Shown piece by piece: positions 1 to 8,572 of a stretch of 53,964 nucleotides of DNA (the stretch's first letter is position 1; each line of letters begins with the position of its first letter). The notes beneath the pieces were generated by a model. It was not told where the DNA came from. It was given only the letters and a program-made list of their open reading frames with translations, and did not search any database. This DNA comes from Candidatus Bathyarchaeota archaeon (GTDB lineage Archaea > Thermoproteota > Bathyarchaeia > 40CM-2-53-6 > RBG-13-38-9). The translations under genes and the position numbers were made by a program. The DNA lies in NCBI GenBank assembly GCA_018397035.1, contig JAGTQV010000001.1, positions 20,755 to 74,718 of the forward strand. Direction: 5' to 3'.

Positions 1-114
1 AGAGGAGTTAGATCACACCGCTCCCAAGTTCTGTATTTTCAGAAATGATAACTTGTATCATGGGGAGTTATGGAGGGGCTTAATCTAACCCTCCACTGAA
101 GTTATTATTCTTTG

Positions 115-1113
115 TTCTTCTCCATACTCCCAGCTGCATCTTGGCCGCCACTTATCAACGTACTTAGGGTATTTGTACCTCTCAATATCTTGGTCCGTTG
201 GATACTCGAAGCTGGCCCACCACTACAGAATGATAGTCTTCATCCAAGATGCATTCTTCTCAACTATCCAGTCCTACCTCAACTGGATCTCCCTGCATCT
301 TCGCCCAGTTGTCATAGTGCATCGGAATCAAGACTTCGACTTAAGCCTCTGCAACCCTGAAGCAATCGTAAGATCTTATCTTATCGGTTACGCTAGGAGG
401 GTTTCCTCTAAAGCTGATACCGGTCACGTCGACTGTATGTTCAACACCGACCTTATAGAAGGGGTTGGAGTAGTGTGATTCGCCATCATGGAATATGCTT
501 CCGCTAGGTGTCTTTTTCAGGCAGCATACGGAGCCCTCATCCATCGTCTTCGCAAGGCTCTTTCCGCTGAAGAACAGAACTCTGTTCGCCGCCGCTGTGA
601 TTATCTCAGCATCACTGATCCTGACTAAGTCGCCCCATTTCACCTGTGCTATTCAGTCTTCAGGAACCCCGAAGTCCCTGAATTTCTCACAGCACCTCCT
701 CGGACCAACAAATCTCGCTTCCGTGTTTCTGCGATAGGAGCGATTGCATATGGATCGCAGTGGTCTGGATGGAAATGTGTTGAGAGAACAGCGTCACACT
801 CCTTTATTGCGAATGGGTCGATTACGTGTGGATTAAGTCTCAGCCAATCTATCCTTTCAGCACTTGACTGGTGGCAGACGCCGCAGCTGTCCTTCAAGCT
901 CGTGTAGAGTGAAGGACAACTGTATTGATCAATGATAATGCAGGCTTCCGGAGTCTCTAGGAAGTAGCCGCAGACGCCGAACCACCACATTACGAAAGTC
1001 TCAGGCTTCACTATCGTCTCCTCAATCTGCTTGCTGAGGCAGGTTTCCCACTCAGGGAATGCTGCCTTAAGCTAGGAGTCTCTGATCTTCTGCAGTATAC
1101 TTGAGGCTTCCAT
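115..1113 (-). pseudogene. Decayed UlaG-like MBL-fold lactonase
   Basis: Reading the minus strand gives a broken copy of the intact lactonase-like gene at 30936-32015. Matching blocks appear in order: SKQIEETIV then MWWFGVCGYF, NPHVIDPFAI, the metal motif THFHPDHCD, FVGP..CC..F..FGVPED, the KVG..HTVDVT and NPPSVTDK blocks, LIPMHYDNWA, and a C-terminal SFEYPTDQDIERYKYP. The frame is lost near 740, where the HPDHCD block and the FVGP block lie in different frames, and again in the last third. In-frame stops occur near 1070 (TAG), after the GVPED block near 650, and just before LIPMHYDNWA near 340 (TAA). The family hydrolyses sugar lactones such as ascorbate-6-phosphate lactone. This copy cannot make a full protein. 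I place the old start at the ATG at 1113. Confidence 0.85.
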
Positions 1114-1166
1114 AAGCAAGACCTATTTCTGTCTAGTGGGCAAGACCTTCCAGTGGTGCGCCAAAG

Positions 1167-2579
1167 ATGCTGCCTGCAGAAAGTGAGGCCGCTCTACAGA
1201 CGAGCAGGGAGAAGACTGCCGTCGCCTTAAGTTCTGTCTTGGCAGCGGTATTCCTTACAGTGATGAAACTCGTTGTTGGCGTGATAAGCAACAGTTTAGG
1301 CATGTTATCTGAAGCTGCACACTCCGGCCTAGATCTCGTGGCAGCAACAGTAACCTTCTTAGGGGTTCGGGTATCCGGTCGCCCTGCAGATCTGGAACAC
1401 ACATACGGCCATGGTAAGGTGGAGAACCTTTCTGCTTTGATTGAGACGATGTTGCTGTTATCGATTTGTGTGTGGATAGTGATTGAAGCTGCCGAGCGCT
1501 TACTCTTCAAGGCTGTTGTAGTCGAGGCTGGCATTCTAGCGTTCTTGACTATGGTGGTATCGATTATTGTTGACTTTTCACGTTCACGAGCACTGATGAA
1601 AGTGGCTAGGAGATATGATAGTCAAGCCCTCGAAGCTGATGCATTACATTTCAGCACCGACATTTGGTCTTCTATTGTTGTAGTATTCGGCCTGGTCCTC
1701 GTTAGTTTATCAAACTATCCAGGCTTGGAGTGGCTTATGAAGATGGATGCTCTTGCTGCTCTGGGAGTAGCCGGGATTGTAGTAACCGTCAGCCTTAGAC
1801 TCGGCTGCAAGGCGATTGCGAACCTGCTGGATACCATACCATCCGGACTGCACAGCAAAGTCGCGCAGGCGGTGTACGGTGTCCCTGGCGTATTTGATGT
1901 AAAGCAAGTTCGAGTTCGAAGAGTTGGACCGGAGGCTTTTGCGGATCTAACGTTGACGGTGGATCGTGAAGCCACGTTCAAGCAGGCACATAATATTGCA
2001 ACCCTTGCCGAAATGGCTGTACGTAAGATCCTGCCAGGAGCCGATGTTGTTGTCCATATGGAACCGACTCTGGAGACTAATGAGGCTTTACCGGCCATGG
2101 TAAGAAACTTTGCAGGCGAAATAGATGGTGTGAAGGAGGTACATGGTATTAGAGCTCTCAGTCTCAAAGATGGTTTGCACATCGCTTTTCACCTCCAAGT
2201 CGACAAGGGACTGAGTCTGAAGCATGCTCATGACATTACAGAGAGGCTGGAGGATGGAATTCGAGGAAGATTCAGTGAAGTTAAGCATGTATCTATCCAC
2301 TTGGAGCAGCACTGCGATGATGTTTTGAAGGTTGAAGTATTGAAAGACCCTCGTATCTTTCAGGATATTCGGAGAATAGTCTCTGGCCATGGTGAGGTTA
2401 GAGGCCTGAAAAACCCCAGAGTATACGTTGCTGAGGGTAGATTTCACATATTCTTGGAGTGTCTCCTCGATGAGGACCAGCCTGTGGAGACGGCCCATGC
2501 GGTGCTTAGCCACATCGAGGAGGAACTGAAGTCCTTGTTCCCTGACTCAATAGTAGAGATCCATTCAGAACCTGCCTGA
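1167..2579 (+). CDS. Cation diffusion facilitator (CDF) metal transporter
   Basis: The 470-residue protein has the CDF layout: six membrane segments within about residues 17-215, then a long cytoplasmic part. The divalent-metal site is visible as H52xxxD56 in TM2 (AAHSGLD) and H161xxxD165 in TM5 (ALHFSTD), with the family loop HTYGHGKVEN at 78-87. The family exports Zn, Mn, Fe or Co by proton exchange; the HxxxD/HxxxD form fits zinc or manganese, but the metal is not proven. The C-terminal ~250 residues look like repeated ferredoxin-like dimerization domains (repeats of the type VHGIRAL.. HI.FHL.VD...S...AH), so it is longer than the usual ~300-residue CDF. It stands alone between a pseudogene and the convergent ATP synthase F gene. 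Confidence 0.9.
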   Translation: MLPAESEAALQTSREKTAVALSSVLAAVFLTVMKLVVGVISNSLGMLSEAAHSGLDLVAATVTFLGVRVSGRPADLEHTYGHGKVENLSALIETMLLLSICVWIVIEAAERLLFKAVVVEAGILAFLTMVVSIIVDFSRSRALMKVARRYDSQALEADALHFSTDIWSSIVVVFGLVLVSLSNYPGLEWLMKMDALAALGVAGIVVTVSLRLGCKAIANLLDTIPSGLHSKVAQAVYGVPGVFDVKQVRVRRVGPEAFADLTLTVDREATFKQAHNIATLAEMAVRKILPGADVVVHMEPTLETNEALPAMVRNFAGEIDGVKEVHGIRALSLKDGLHIAFHLQVDKGLSLKHAHDITERLEDGIRGRFSEVKHVSIHLEQHCDDVLKVEVLKDPRIFQDIRRIVSGHGEVRGLKNPRVYVAEGRFHIFLECLLDEDQPVETAHAVLSHIEEELKSLFPDSIVEIHSEPA

Positions 2580-2601
2580 TTTCAGAGATGCTTCGGTGAT
2601 T

Positions 2602-2940
2602 CTAGAACTCTCTGGCTTCTTTCCCTATCTTTATCTCTATACCTACGGTCTTCTTTACGAGTTCGGCAAGCTGGTCTAGTGAAGGTTCTCTTCCTCCTTT
2701 ACCGAGAATAGTGATTATAAGGGGATACTCCCTGCTCTTCCTGAGGCTCTTGATGACCGGCTCCAACCAGACATTCACCTCTTCTGTAACGAAGATTAAC
2801 GAGACATCTTGGTTCTGGAGCAGTCTCGTCAGCTTCTCTTCAGCCTCTTTTCTGTCATTCACTGTGAAGCTGTTCCTTATTCCGGTTATTCTGAAGTAGG
2901 TGGCAGTCTCTTTGTCTGCAAGGATCCCTATCGTCGCCAC
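2602..2940 (-). CDS. atpF: A/V-type ATP synthase subunit F
   Basis: The 112-residue protein opens with the typical subunit F sequence: a beta strand and helix (ATIGILADKETATYFRITGI), an acidic Rossmann-like body with the strand VSLIFVTEEV, then LIITILGKGG and a basic/hydrophobic end. Subunit F is a small central-stalk subunit of archaeal A1Ao ATP synthase and binds the rotor D subunit. Usual length is about 100 residues. No other ATP synthase gene is present in 54 kb, so this gene is away from the usual atp operon. It lies 46 bp downstream of pyrI on the same strand and may be transcribed with it. Confidence 0.82.
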   Translation of the reverse strand: MATIGILADKETATYFRITGIRNSFTVNDRKEAEEKLTRLLQNQDVSLIFVTEEVNVWLEPVIKSLRKSREYPLIITILGKGGREPSLDQLAELVKKTVGIEIKIGKEAREF

Positions 2941-2986
2941 TTACGCCACCAGTCTAGGCCATATGAATAGTGTCTCTGTCTCCAAT

Positions 2987-3496
2987 TCATGAGGACCTGT
3001 AGAACTGGCCGAGTATGTCCCTCTTCTCCATTGCTCTATTGCAGTAGTGGCAACGGAGACGTATCGGTTCCACTTCTGTAACATGAAAGAGGGAGTCTAC
3101 CGGCTCCTTTTTGGATATGCAGGCTGGGTTGCTGCATCTCACTATGTCCCTGATGTCTCGGGGCAAGTTGACCGTCTTCTTCTCGACAACATCATACTCT
3201 TTAATGATGTTTATTGTCGCGTTTGGCGAGATTAGGGCTATCTTGTTAACGTCTTCAGGTCTAAGTTCCCAACCTTCGATCTTGACTATGTCTTTCTTTC
3301 CGATTAGCTTACTCGGAACATTCATCACAACCGCCACGGTGTTGCTCTCTTTTCCTGTGATATTGAGGATCTTCAGTACATCAAGAGCGTAGCCTGATGA
3401 TATGTGGTCTATAACCGTTCCGTTCCGTATCTTCTTTACGTAGAGCTCAGCTTTACTTGACCTCGACTTTTCACTCCTGAACGCCAAGTTGTGCAA
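2987..3496 (-). CDS. pyrI: Aspartate carbamoyltransferase regulatory chain
   Basis: The 169-residue chain carries the PyrI hallmarks: VKKIRNGTVIDHISSGYALDVL near the N terminus (allosteric nucleotide-binding domain), the ELRPEDVNKIALISPNATINII block, and a C-terminal zinc site with four cysteines (CSNPAC about 113-118 and CHYC about 149-152). It binds CTP/ATP and tunes the PyrB catalytic trimer in the first committed step of pyrimidine synthesis. About 18 residues precede the usual PyrI start, so translation may begin later than the ATG at 3496. Its partner pyrB is not adjacent: it is 1.4 kb away on the opposite strand, with metX between. Confidence 0.95.
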   Translation of the reverse strand: MHNLAFRSEKSRSSKAELYVKKIRNGTVIDHISSGYALDVLKILNITGKESNTVAVVMNVPSKLIGKKDIVKIEGWELRPEDVNKIALISPNATINIIKEYDVVEKKTVNLPRDIRDIVRCSNPACISKKEPVDSLFHVTEVEPIRLRCHYCNRAMEKRDILGQFYRSS

Positions 3497-3551
3497 GGAA
3501 GTATTTGATTCTGATCCTTTGAACTCGCTCTCCTAGTGAACTCAAGCGAAC

Positions 3552-4775
3552 CTAGCTTAACGGTTGGGTCCCAATCTGAAAGTCACCCAACTTCTCCTCT
3601 TGTGCGTGGGCTAGGTAGTATGAGATTATGCGAGACATCTTCTCACCCTCAACCAAGAACGCATCGTGACCATAGGTTGAAGGCATCTCGTAGTACACGA
3701 CTTCCTTGTTCGCTGCTCTTAAGGCCCTAACCAGCTCCTCAGACTCTGATGGTGGGTAAAGCCAGTCTGACGTGAACGATATGACGAGAAACTTTGATTT
3801 CGAGATTCTAAGCGCTGCTTCAAGTGATCCGAAGCCACTGGATATGTCAAAGTAATCTATCGCCTTAGAGATGTAGAGGTATGAGTTAGCGTCAAACCTC
3901 TTGGTGAAGGCCTCCCCTTTATGATGGATGTAACTCTCAACTTGGAATTCTGGTTCAAGACTGAAGCTGAGCTTCTGGTTCTGTTGCAGCCTCCTCCCGA
4001 ACTTCAGACGTAGAGTTGTGTCGCTGAGATATGTTATGTGCCCTATCATTCTCGCGATAGCTAAGCCGTCTACAGGAGGCTCTTTCCCGTAGTAGTCTCC
4101 ATGCCTCCAGTTAGGGTCACTCATGATAGCCCTGCGGCCTACTTCGTGGAAGGCAATGTTCTGTGGGGACTGCCTGGCTGCAGTAGCTATTGGAATGCAA
4201 AAGGCTGCGCTCTCTGGATATGTGACTGCCCACTGGAGGGCTTGCATGCCGGCCATCGATCCCCCTGCGACAGCTGTCAACTGTGAGATGCCCAGATGAT
4301 CGAGTAGCTCTTTCTGGGCCCTGACCATGTCTTTTATCGTGACCATCGGGAAGCGGAGGCCGTAAGGCTTCCCTGTCTTTGGATCTATTGAGCTGGGTCC
4401 AGTTGACCCGCTACAGCCACCTATCACATTGGCGCATATGATGAGGTATCTGTCGGTATCGAAAGCCTTCCCGGGGCCGACCATATTGTCCCACCAGCCT
4501 GGCTTAGGGTCTGTTCTGTGGTGTCTTCCAGCGACGTGGGCATCTCCTGAAAGGGCATGAAAGATGAGTATGGCGTTACTTCTTGTGGAGTTCAGTCTTC
4601 CATATGTCTCGTAGGCTAAAGTTATCGGGCCGAGTCTTCTTCCACTCTCAAGAGTCATCTCATCTGGTGGATGCGCAAAGGTGTAGTAACGAGTTTTGAC
4701 TATTCCAACTGATCCTGATTCCATTAAGTCTGCCTCGCATGGCTTACTCTTTTCTATGGAAATCTGGAGGTTCAT
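3552..4775 (-). CDS. metX: Homoserine O-acetyltransferase
   Basis: The alpha/beta-hydrolase fold protein of 407 residues transfers an acyl group from acyl-CoA to homoserine for methionine synthesis. The catalytic triad can be read: nucleophile serine in GGSMAGMQALQW, aspartate in SDWLYPP and histidine in YGHDAFLVE. The family substrate-side block ALSGDAHVAGRH and the GCSGSTGPSS loop are also present. An N-terminal tail of about 17 residues may be extra; a second ATG (MESGSVG) at 4724 would give the more usual length. Whether acetyl- or succinyl-CoA is used cannot be told here. It stands alone between pyrI and pyrB and is divergent from pyrB. Confidence 0.93.
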   Translation of the reverse strand: MNLQISIEKSKPCEADLMESGSVGIVKTRYYTFAHPPDEMTLESGRRLGPITLAYETYGRLNSTRSNAILIFHALSGDAHVAGRHHRTDPKPGWWDNMVGPGKAFDTDRYLIICANVIGGCSGSTGPSSIDPKTGKPYGLRFPMVTIKDMVRAQKELLDHLGISQLTAVAGGSMAGMQALQWAVTYPESAAFCIPIATAARQSPQNIAFHEVGRRAIMSDPNWRHGDYYGKEPPVDGLAIARMIGHITYLSDTTLRLKFGRRLQQNQKLSFSLEPEFQVESYIHHKGEAFTKRFDANSYLYISKAIDYFDISSGFGSLEAALRISKSKFLVISFTSDWLYPPSESEELVRALRAANKEVVYYEMPSTYGHDAFLVEGEKMSRIISYYLAHAQEEKLGDFQIGTQPLS

Positions 4776-4933
4776 CTGGATACTCAGTCCGGCTGTTAGC
4801 TTGGCTGGTTTGAAATCCAGTATTCCTGGTTTAAACTATTTTTGAGTAGAATATTCCAATAGGAATTTCCGTTTGCTATTTCTTACACCTCAGACAGTCT
4901 ATAACCTGAGAACAGGAGCGCGAGGTCTCACGG

Positions 4934-5857
4934 TTGAACCTTGAGGGAAGAGACATCATCTCGATAAGAGACTTCACACGGTCTGAACTCGACTATATGC
5001 TGGCCGTTGCAGATCAGATGGAACCCCTAGCTAGGAAAGGCTCAAACATGCTCAGCGGAAAGATAATGGCAACTCTCTTCTTTGAACCTAGCACAAGGAC
5101 GAAACTGAGTTTTGAGTCTGCGATGTACCGGCTAGGAGGGTCCAGTGTGGGATTTGCTGACCCGGGCTCCTCTTCAGTACAGAAGGGTGAGAACCTTTCA
5201 GATACCGTTAGAGTTGTAGAGAACTATGCAGATGTCCTGGTTGTTAGGCATCCCTTGGAGGGGGCTTCCCGCTTAGCAGGAGAAGTCGCTGAAGTCCCTG
5301 TAATAAACGCCGGCTCAGGAGCCGAGGAGCACCCAACACAGGCGATCCTCGACATATATACTATGAGGCGTGAGTTCGGCTCCATCGATGGTCTAAAGGT
5401 TGCGCTGGTCGGCGATCTCAGGTACGGCAGGACTGTCCACTCTCTCGCATACGCGCTGTCCCTCTACAGGAATATCAAACTGTTTCTTGTCTCTCCGGAA
5501 CTTCTTAGAATGCGAAGTGAAGTCTTGGAGGATATCAGTCGTGGTGTCGACTTTGAGGAAGAGAGTGATCTGAGAAAGATCTTGGGTGAAGTTGATGTCA
5601 TATACATGACTCGTATACAAAAGGAGAGGTTTGCGGATCCAGCTGAATATGAGGCTGTGAAAGGTTCCTACAGACTCACTCAAGATGAACTGAAGGGAGC
5701 AAAGAGAGAAGCGATAGTAATGCATCCCCTGCCAAGAGTTGATGAGATAGATCCTAGTGTCGACGCCACCCAACATGCCAAGTATTTCAAACAGGTCTGG
5801 TATGGCCTGCTGGTGAGGATGGCGATACTGGGACTTGTGATTGGCTCGATCAGGTAG
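4934..5857 (+). CDS. pyrB: Aspartate carbamoyltransferase catalytic chain
   Basis: The 307-residue enzyme joins carbamoyl phosphate and aspartate to make carbamoyl-aspartate. The carbamoyl-phosphate loop EPSTRTKLSFE sits near residues 51-61, followed by the HP block (VVRHPLEG), the EEHPTQAILD motif, LVGDLRYGRTVHSLAYAL and the late HPLPRVDEI motif that contacts substrate. Length matches the family. The start is a TTG at 4934, chosen because MNLEGRDIISIRDF is the family N terminus and no in-frame ATG lies just upstream. The gene ends 23 bp from the convergent NrdD-like gene. It is unlinked from pyrI, which is unusual for archaea where pyrB-pyrI is normally one operon. Confidence 0.95.
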   Translation: MNLEGRDIISIRDFTRSELDYMLAVADQMEPLARKGSNMLSGKIMATLFFEPSTRTKLSFESAMYRLGGSSVGFADPGSSSVQKGENLSDTVRVVENYADVLVVRHPLEGASRLAGEVAEVPVINAGSGAEEHPTQAILDIYTMRREFGSIDGLKVALVGDLRYGRTVHSLAYALSLYRNIKLFLVSPELLRMRSEVLEDISRGVDFEEESDLRKILGEVDVIYMTRIQKERFADPAEYEAVKGSYRLTQDELKGAKREAIVMHPLPRVDEIDPSVDATQHAKYFKQVWYGLLVRMAILGLVIGSIR

Positions 5858-5880
5858 AACCTATCTTGCTTCTGGGAAAC

Positions 5881-8151
5881 CTACCCTATAGAGTACAGTG
5901 TTCTGCTCTCGACATCTCTCCTTTTCGCCTCAGACCACAGTCCGAGGGGCGCATAAACTGCCGACGACCTTCCAAGCAAAGAAAGATCTGTTGAGCCGCA
6001 CCCTGGACAGGTTGACTTCGTGCCAAGAAAAGTCTTGTTACATCTTCCACAATGAGAGCAGGCAGTCGTGTAAGTGAAGAAGAGCAGTCTCTCACTCAAG
6101 ACCTGCTCTGTAAGGCTCAGCAGTCTTCTGGGATCTTGGCTTGTCGGAGCAAGACAGATAGAGGCGAGGTGTCCTCCAGGAGTGACTGCTTGAAACCTGC
6201 CTTCCAACAGTATCCTCTCCTGAAGACCTATCTTTGACGAGAGCGGTACAGTGAATAAGTCGGTGTAGTACGGATAGTCCCTTACTCCTTCCGTCACCGC
6301 TTGCCCTGGACCGAATCTTGCAACATCAAGCCTCGCAAGTCTGGAGGAGGCTTCGTCCTGTGGTCTCTGGGCCACGACAAGACGTAGACCCAACTTCTTG
6401 CACGCTAAGTCCACGAAGTCGCCTATTGATCTTGTTATCTTCAAGGCGAATTCGACAGCCTTCTCACTCTCGCTTATGGAAGAACCCATAAAAGCCCTAG
6501 CCGCTTCATCTAAGCCTAGAAGGCTTATCGCATAGGTCGCATTACGCTCAATGAAATAGGGCCGTCCAACGCCGCCATGCAAGAACGGCAGAAGAGACTG
6601 ACTCAGCCTTTCCTTCAGAGCTTCACTCTTCCGCTGAAAAGCCTCAGCCGTAAGGCTAAGTCTCGTCTCGAGTATGCTCTGGAATCTGTCAATCTTCCTA
6701 TGTGCTTCTTGAGCTATTCGGGGTAGATTCAGAAATATGCTGCCGGCATTTCCAGTCCTCATACAGTCATCCTCCCAGTTTCCAGTCCAAGAGTCGTCAA
6801 TCCTCAGGCCTGTCGCTGTGTAGACCGTCTTCTCCCCGCCCTCTAAGTTAGCGAAATACGGGAGGAAAGTCTTCGCGGCGAATTGGTGGATCTTTAACAT
6901 CAAGCTTTCAGACTTCCTAGTCCTCGATTGGAGGTCTCTGACTTTGAATATTAGACGTGGATTGAGGAGAAGCTTCTCCCCGGACGCTTCTATCGCAGCA
7001 TCTATTGAGGCCTCAAGTATATCATCCGCTGCCTCAGCGTAATCAGCATAGTTACCAGCGTATTGACCATCAGGTCCTACAGCCTTCGTATCCCTCAGGA
7101 AACCTGGGATAGCAAGCTCAAAACTTAAGGAGAGGCCGCTTCCAGGAACGTAGGAATAGACATCTTGGCGGATATTAGTGAAGAAGTGGTAAAGCTGCTC
7201 TTTCAACTGGTCTTTTGGAGTCTTAATCGCATACGGAGCCAGGAATACGTTGAACATGTCGAAACATTGCTCATTCGCAACTTCAGGTCTCGCGAGGTGG
7301 TAGACTTGCTCGGCCATCGCTAAGGCACCTTGAAATGTCTTCGGCGGCTTCTTGGTCGGCAGGCCGTTCTCCAAAAAGAACCTCAGGTCATGTATGATCT
7401 CACTAGGCTTGAGTATCCACTCTCCGATGTTGTCGATGTGCATATCTCCCGAGAGATGCGCGTCAGCAATGTTTCTAGGCAGGGAATTCAGGAGGACATA
7501 TTCCTCCATAACAGCTGCTCCAGCAGCCTCCTTAACAGCCTGGACATCAAGCATCTTTTCGCTTGAGTGTCTAAGTAGTTCTGAGACATCGTGCACAGGC
7601 ATACCTAGTCGCGTGAGTCTATGCCTGTAGTCCTCAAGCCTCTTCTCAATCAGTATTGCATTGATGAATTCCCTTATCAGGGGTGCAGTCAAGTAGCTGG
7701 TTCTCAGTCTAAGAAGACGTTCCTCAGCTTCTGCTGCGATCTCTTGAGCTAGCTCATACGGGACTCCTGCTTCGCTGATGAGTGAGTTAGCAATCTTCTC
7801 CCTCGCGAATTCTTCAAGAGATAGTCTAGACGTTCTTACGTAGAGCTTTCCCCTTTTCGCTGCAACATATTCCTCAAGGTCTCTCTCAAAGTTGACGATT
7901 ATCTCCCCGAGTTCTGTTATAGTGTACTTCTTTGTATTCTTGTCAAGTGTGACTAGGCGAGTTCCGGTGACGCTCTTCAAGTGATAGACGAATTTCCCGG
8001 CGTCTCTTATGGGGTCCAGTCCCAGAGCAGCCATTATCTCTGTGTATGGTAGGGGACCCCTAGATTTCAGGAGTTTTAGAATACGCAATCGTAGAGGTGA
8101 CGATGCGGCACCAAGAATGTCGACCCCATATTTCTCAAAGGACGCGGACAA
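5881..8151 (-). CDS. wHTH + ATP-cone + NrdD-like protein, radical site lost
   Basis: The 756-residue protein has three parts. Residues 1-90 form an ArsR-like winged helix (PLRLRILKLLKSRGPL, then GKFVYHLKSV). Residues 103-190 resemble an ATP-cone, the nucleotide-sensing domain of ribonucleotide reductases. Residues 195-756 follow class III reductase NrdD: GDMHIDNIGEW, DLRFFLENGL, FNVFLAPYA, RTGNAGSIFLNLPRIA and a C-terminal zinc site (Cys698, 701, 704, 715, 718). Family members end with a glycyl-radical motif of the form RVxGY; here it is RSSAVY, so Ala731 replaces the radical glycine. The segment KPSEIIHDLR (248-257) sits where I recall a catalytic cysteine, and none is present. It is probably not a working reductase; a dNTP-sensing regulator is an inference. 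The TTG start at 8151 follows an AAGGGG ribosome site. No nrdG is nearby. Confidence 0.8.
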   Translation of the reverse strand: MSASFEKYGVDILGAASSPLRLRILKLLKSRGPLPYTEIMAALGLDPIRDAGKFVYHLKSVTGTRLVTLDKNTKKYTITELGEIIVNFERDLEEYVAAKRGKLYVRTSRLSLEEFAREKIANSLISEAGVPYELAQEIAAEAEERLLRLRTSYLTAPLIREFINAILIEKRLEDYRHRLTRLGMPVHDVSELLRHSSEKMLDVQAVKEAAGAAVMEEYVLLNSLPRNIADAHLSGDMHIDNIGEWILKPSEIIHDLRFFLENGLPTKKPPKTFQGALAMAEQVYHLARPEVANEQCFDMFNVFLAPYAIKTPKDQLKEQLYHFFTNIRQDVYSYVPGSGLSLSFELAIPGFLRDTKAVGPDGQYAGNYADYAEAADDILEASIDAAIEASGEKLLLNPRLIFKVRDLQSRTRKSESLMLKIHQFAAKTFLPYFANLEGGEKTVYTATGLRIDDSWTGNWEDDCMRTGNAGSIFLNLPRIAQEAHRKIDRFQSILETRLSLTAEAFQRKSEALKERLSQSLLPFLHGGVGRPYFIERNATYAISLLGLDEAARAFMGSSISESEKAVEFALKITRSIGDFVDLACKKLGLRLVVAQRPQDEASSRLARLDVARFGPGQAVTEGVRDYPYYTDLFTVPLSSKIGLQERILLEGRFQAVTPGGHLASICLAPTSQDPRRLLSLTEQVLSERLLFFTYTTACSHCGRCNKTFLGTKSTCPGCGSTDLSLLGRSSAVYAPLGLWSEAKRRDVESRTLYSIG

Positions 8152-8202
8152 TACTTTGCCCCTTACAAGTCCATGTCTAGCTTCTGTTTAAAAGAATAGA
8201 CA

Positions 8203-8241
8203 GTTCATTTAAGTATAGTACATATTACTCAACTGAGTAAT
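8203..8241 (-). promoter_or_regulatory. Promoter and palindromic operator of the NrdD-like gene
   Basis: A perfect inverted repeat ATTACTCA-AC-TGAGTAAT occupies 8224-8241. On the minus strand it lies just upstream of an AT-rich TATA-like stretch (ACTATACTTAAATG, about 8203-8216), which is about 55 bp before the TTG start at 8151. A dyad next to the TATA/BRE position is a typical archaeal regulator site. Because the gene encodes its own winged helix, autoregulation is a reasonable inference. The rest of 8242-8440 shows no gene that I can support. Confidence 0.6.
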
Positions 8242-8442
8242 CTTAACATGAAATGCGTCATCTCGGCCTATACGACTTCAGGAACCGCCGTAAGGAAGCC
8301 GGCATCTGCATGCTGGTGTTCGAAGGTCCAGCGTACCTGAGAGGGAGATGTGAAGCACTGCACAAGCCTCCCAACATCGGAAACTCAGTCGAGTGAATTC
8401 TTCGACCAATAGTTGAACGCATTCACTATGCAGTGACAACGC

Positions 8443-8450
8443 CTTTAAAG
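8443..8450 (+). promoter_or_regulatory. TATA box of tRNA-Pro gene
   Basis: CTTTAAAG is placed 24-31 bp upstream of the tRNA 5' end at 8474, the normal archaeal TATA distance for a tRNA gene. Confidence 0.55.
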
Positions 8451-8513
8451 CAGGTCTGTCTAGTCTCTGAACTGGGGCGGTGGTCCAGTTTGGTCTAAGA
8501 TCCCGGTCTCGGG

Positions 8514-8526
8514 TCATCGAAGAGAG
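8514..8526 (+). other. tRNA intron 1, anticodon loop (37/38)
   Basis: A 13-nt insertion lies at the canonical archaeal intron site. CCGG (8503-8506) pairs CCGG (8529-8532) and TCTC (8507-8510) pairs GAGA (8522-8525), leaving short bulges at both junctions. This resembles a relaxed bulge-helix-bulge substrate for the splicing endonuclease. Confidence 0.7.
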
Positions 8527-8548
8527 AGCCGGAGATCGCGGGTTCAAA

Positions 8549-8572
8549 ATGGAGATGTAACCTTCATGAGTA
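8549..8572 (+). other. tRNA intron 2, T loop (about 59/60)
   Basis: A 24-nt insertion splits the T loop TTCAAA|T. Inside it ATGGAG (8549-8554) pairs CTTCAT (8562-8567) with one G-U, giving a hairpin that brings the splice junctions together. Without removal the T loop would be 31 nt, which is not a workable tRNA. Confidence 0.7.

Noticed and set aside
8278-8547. Minus-strand frame overlapping the tRNA-Pro gene
   Set aside because: It runs through the tRNA and its promoter; the tRNA pairing is far stronger evidence.
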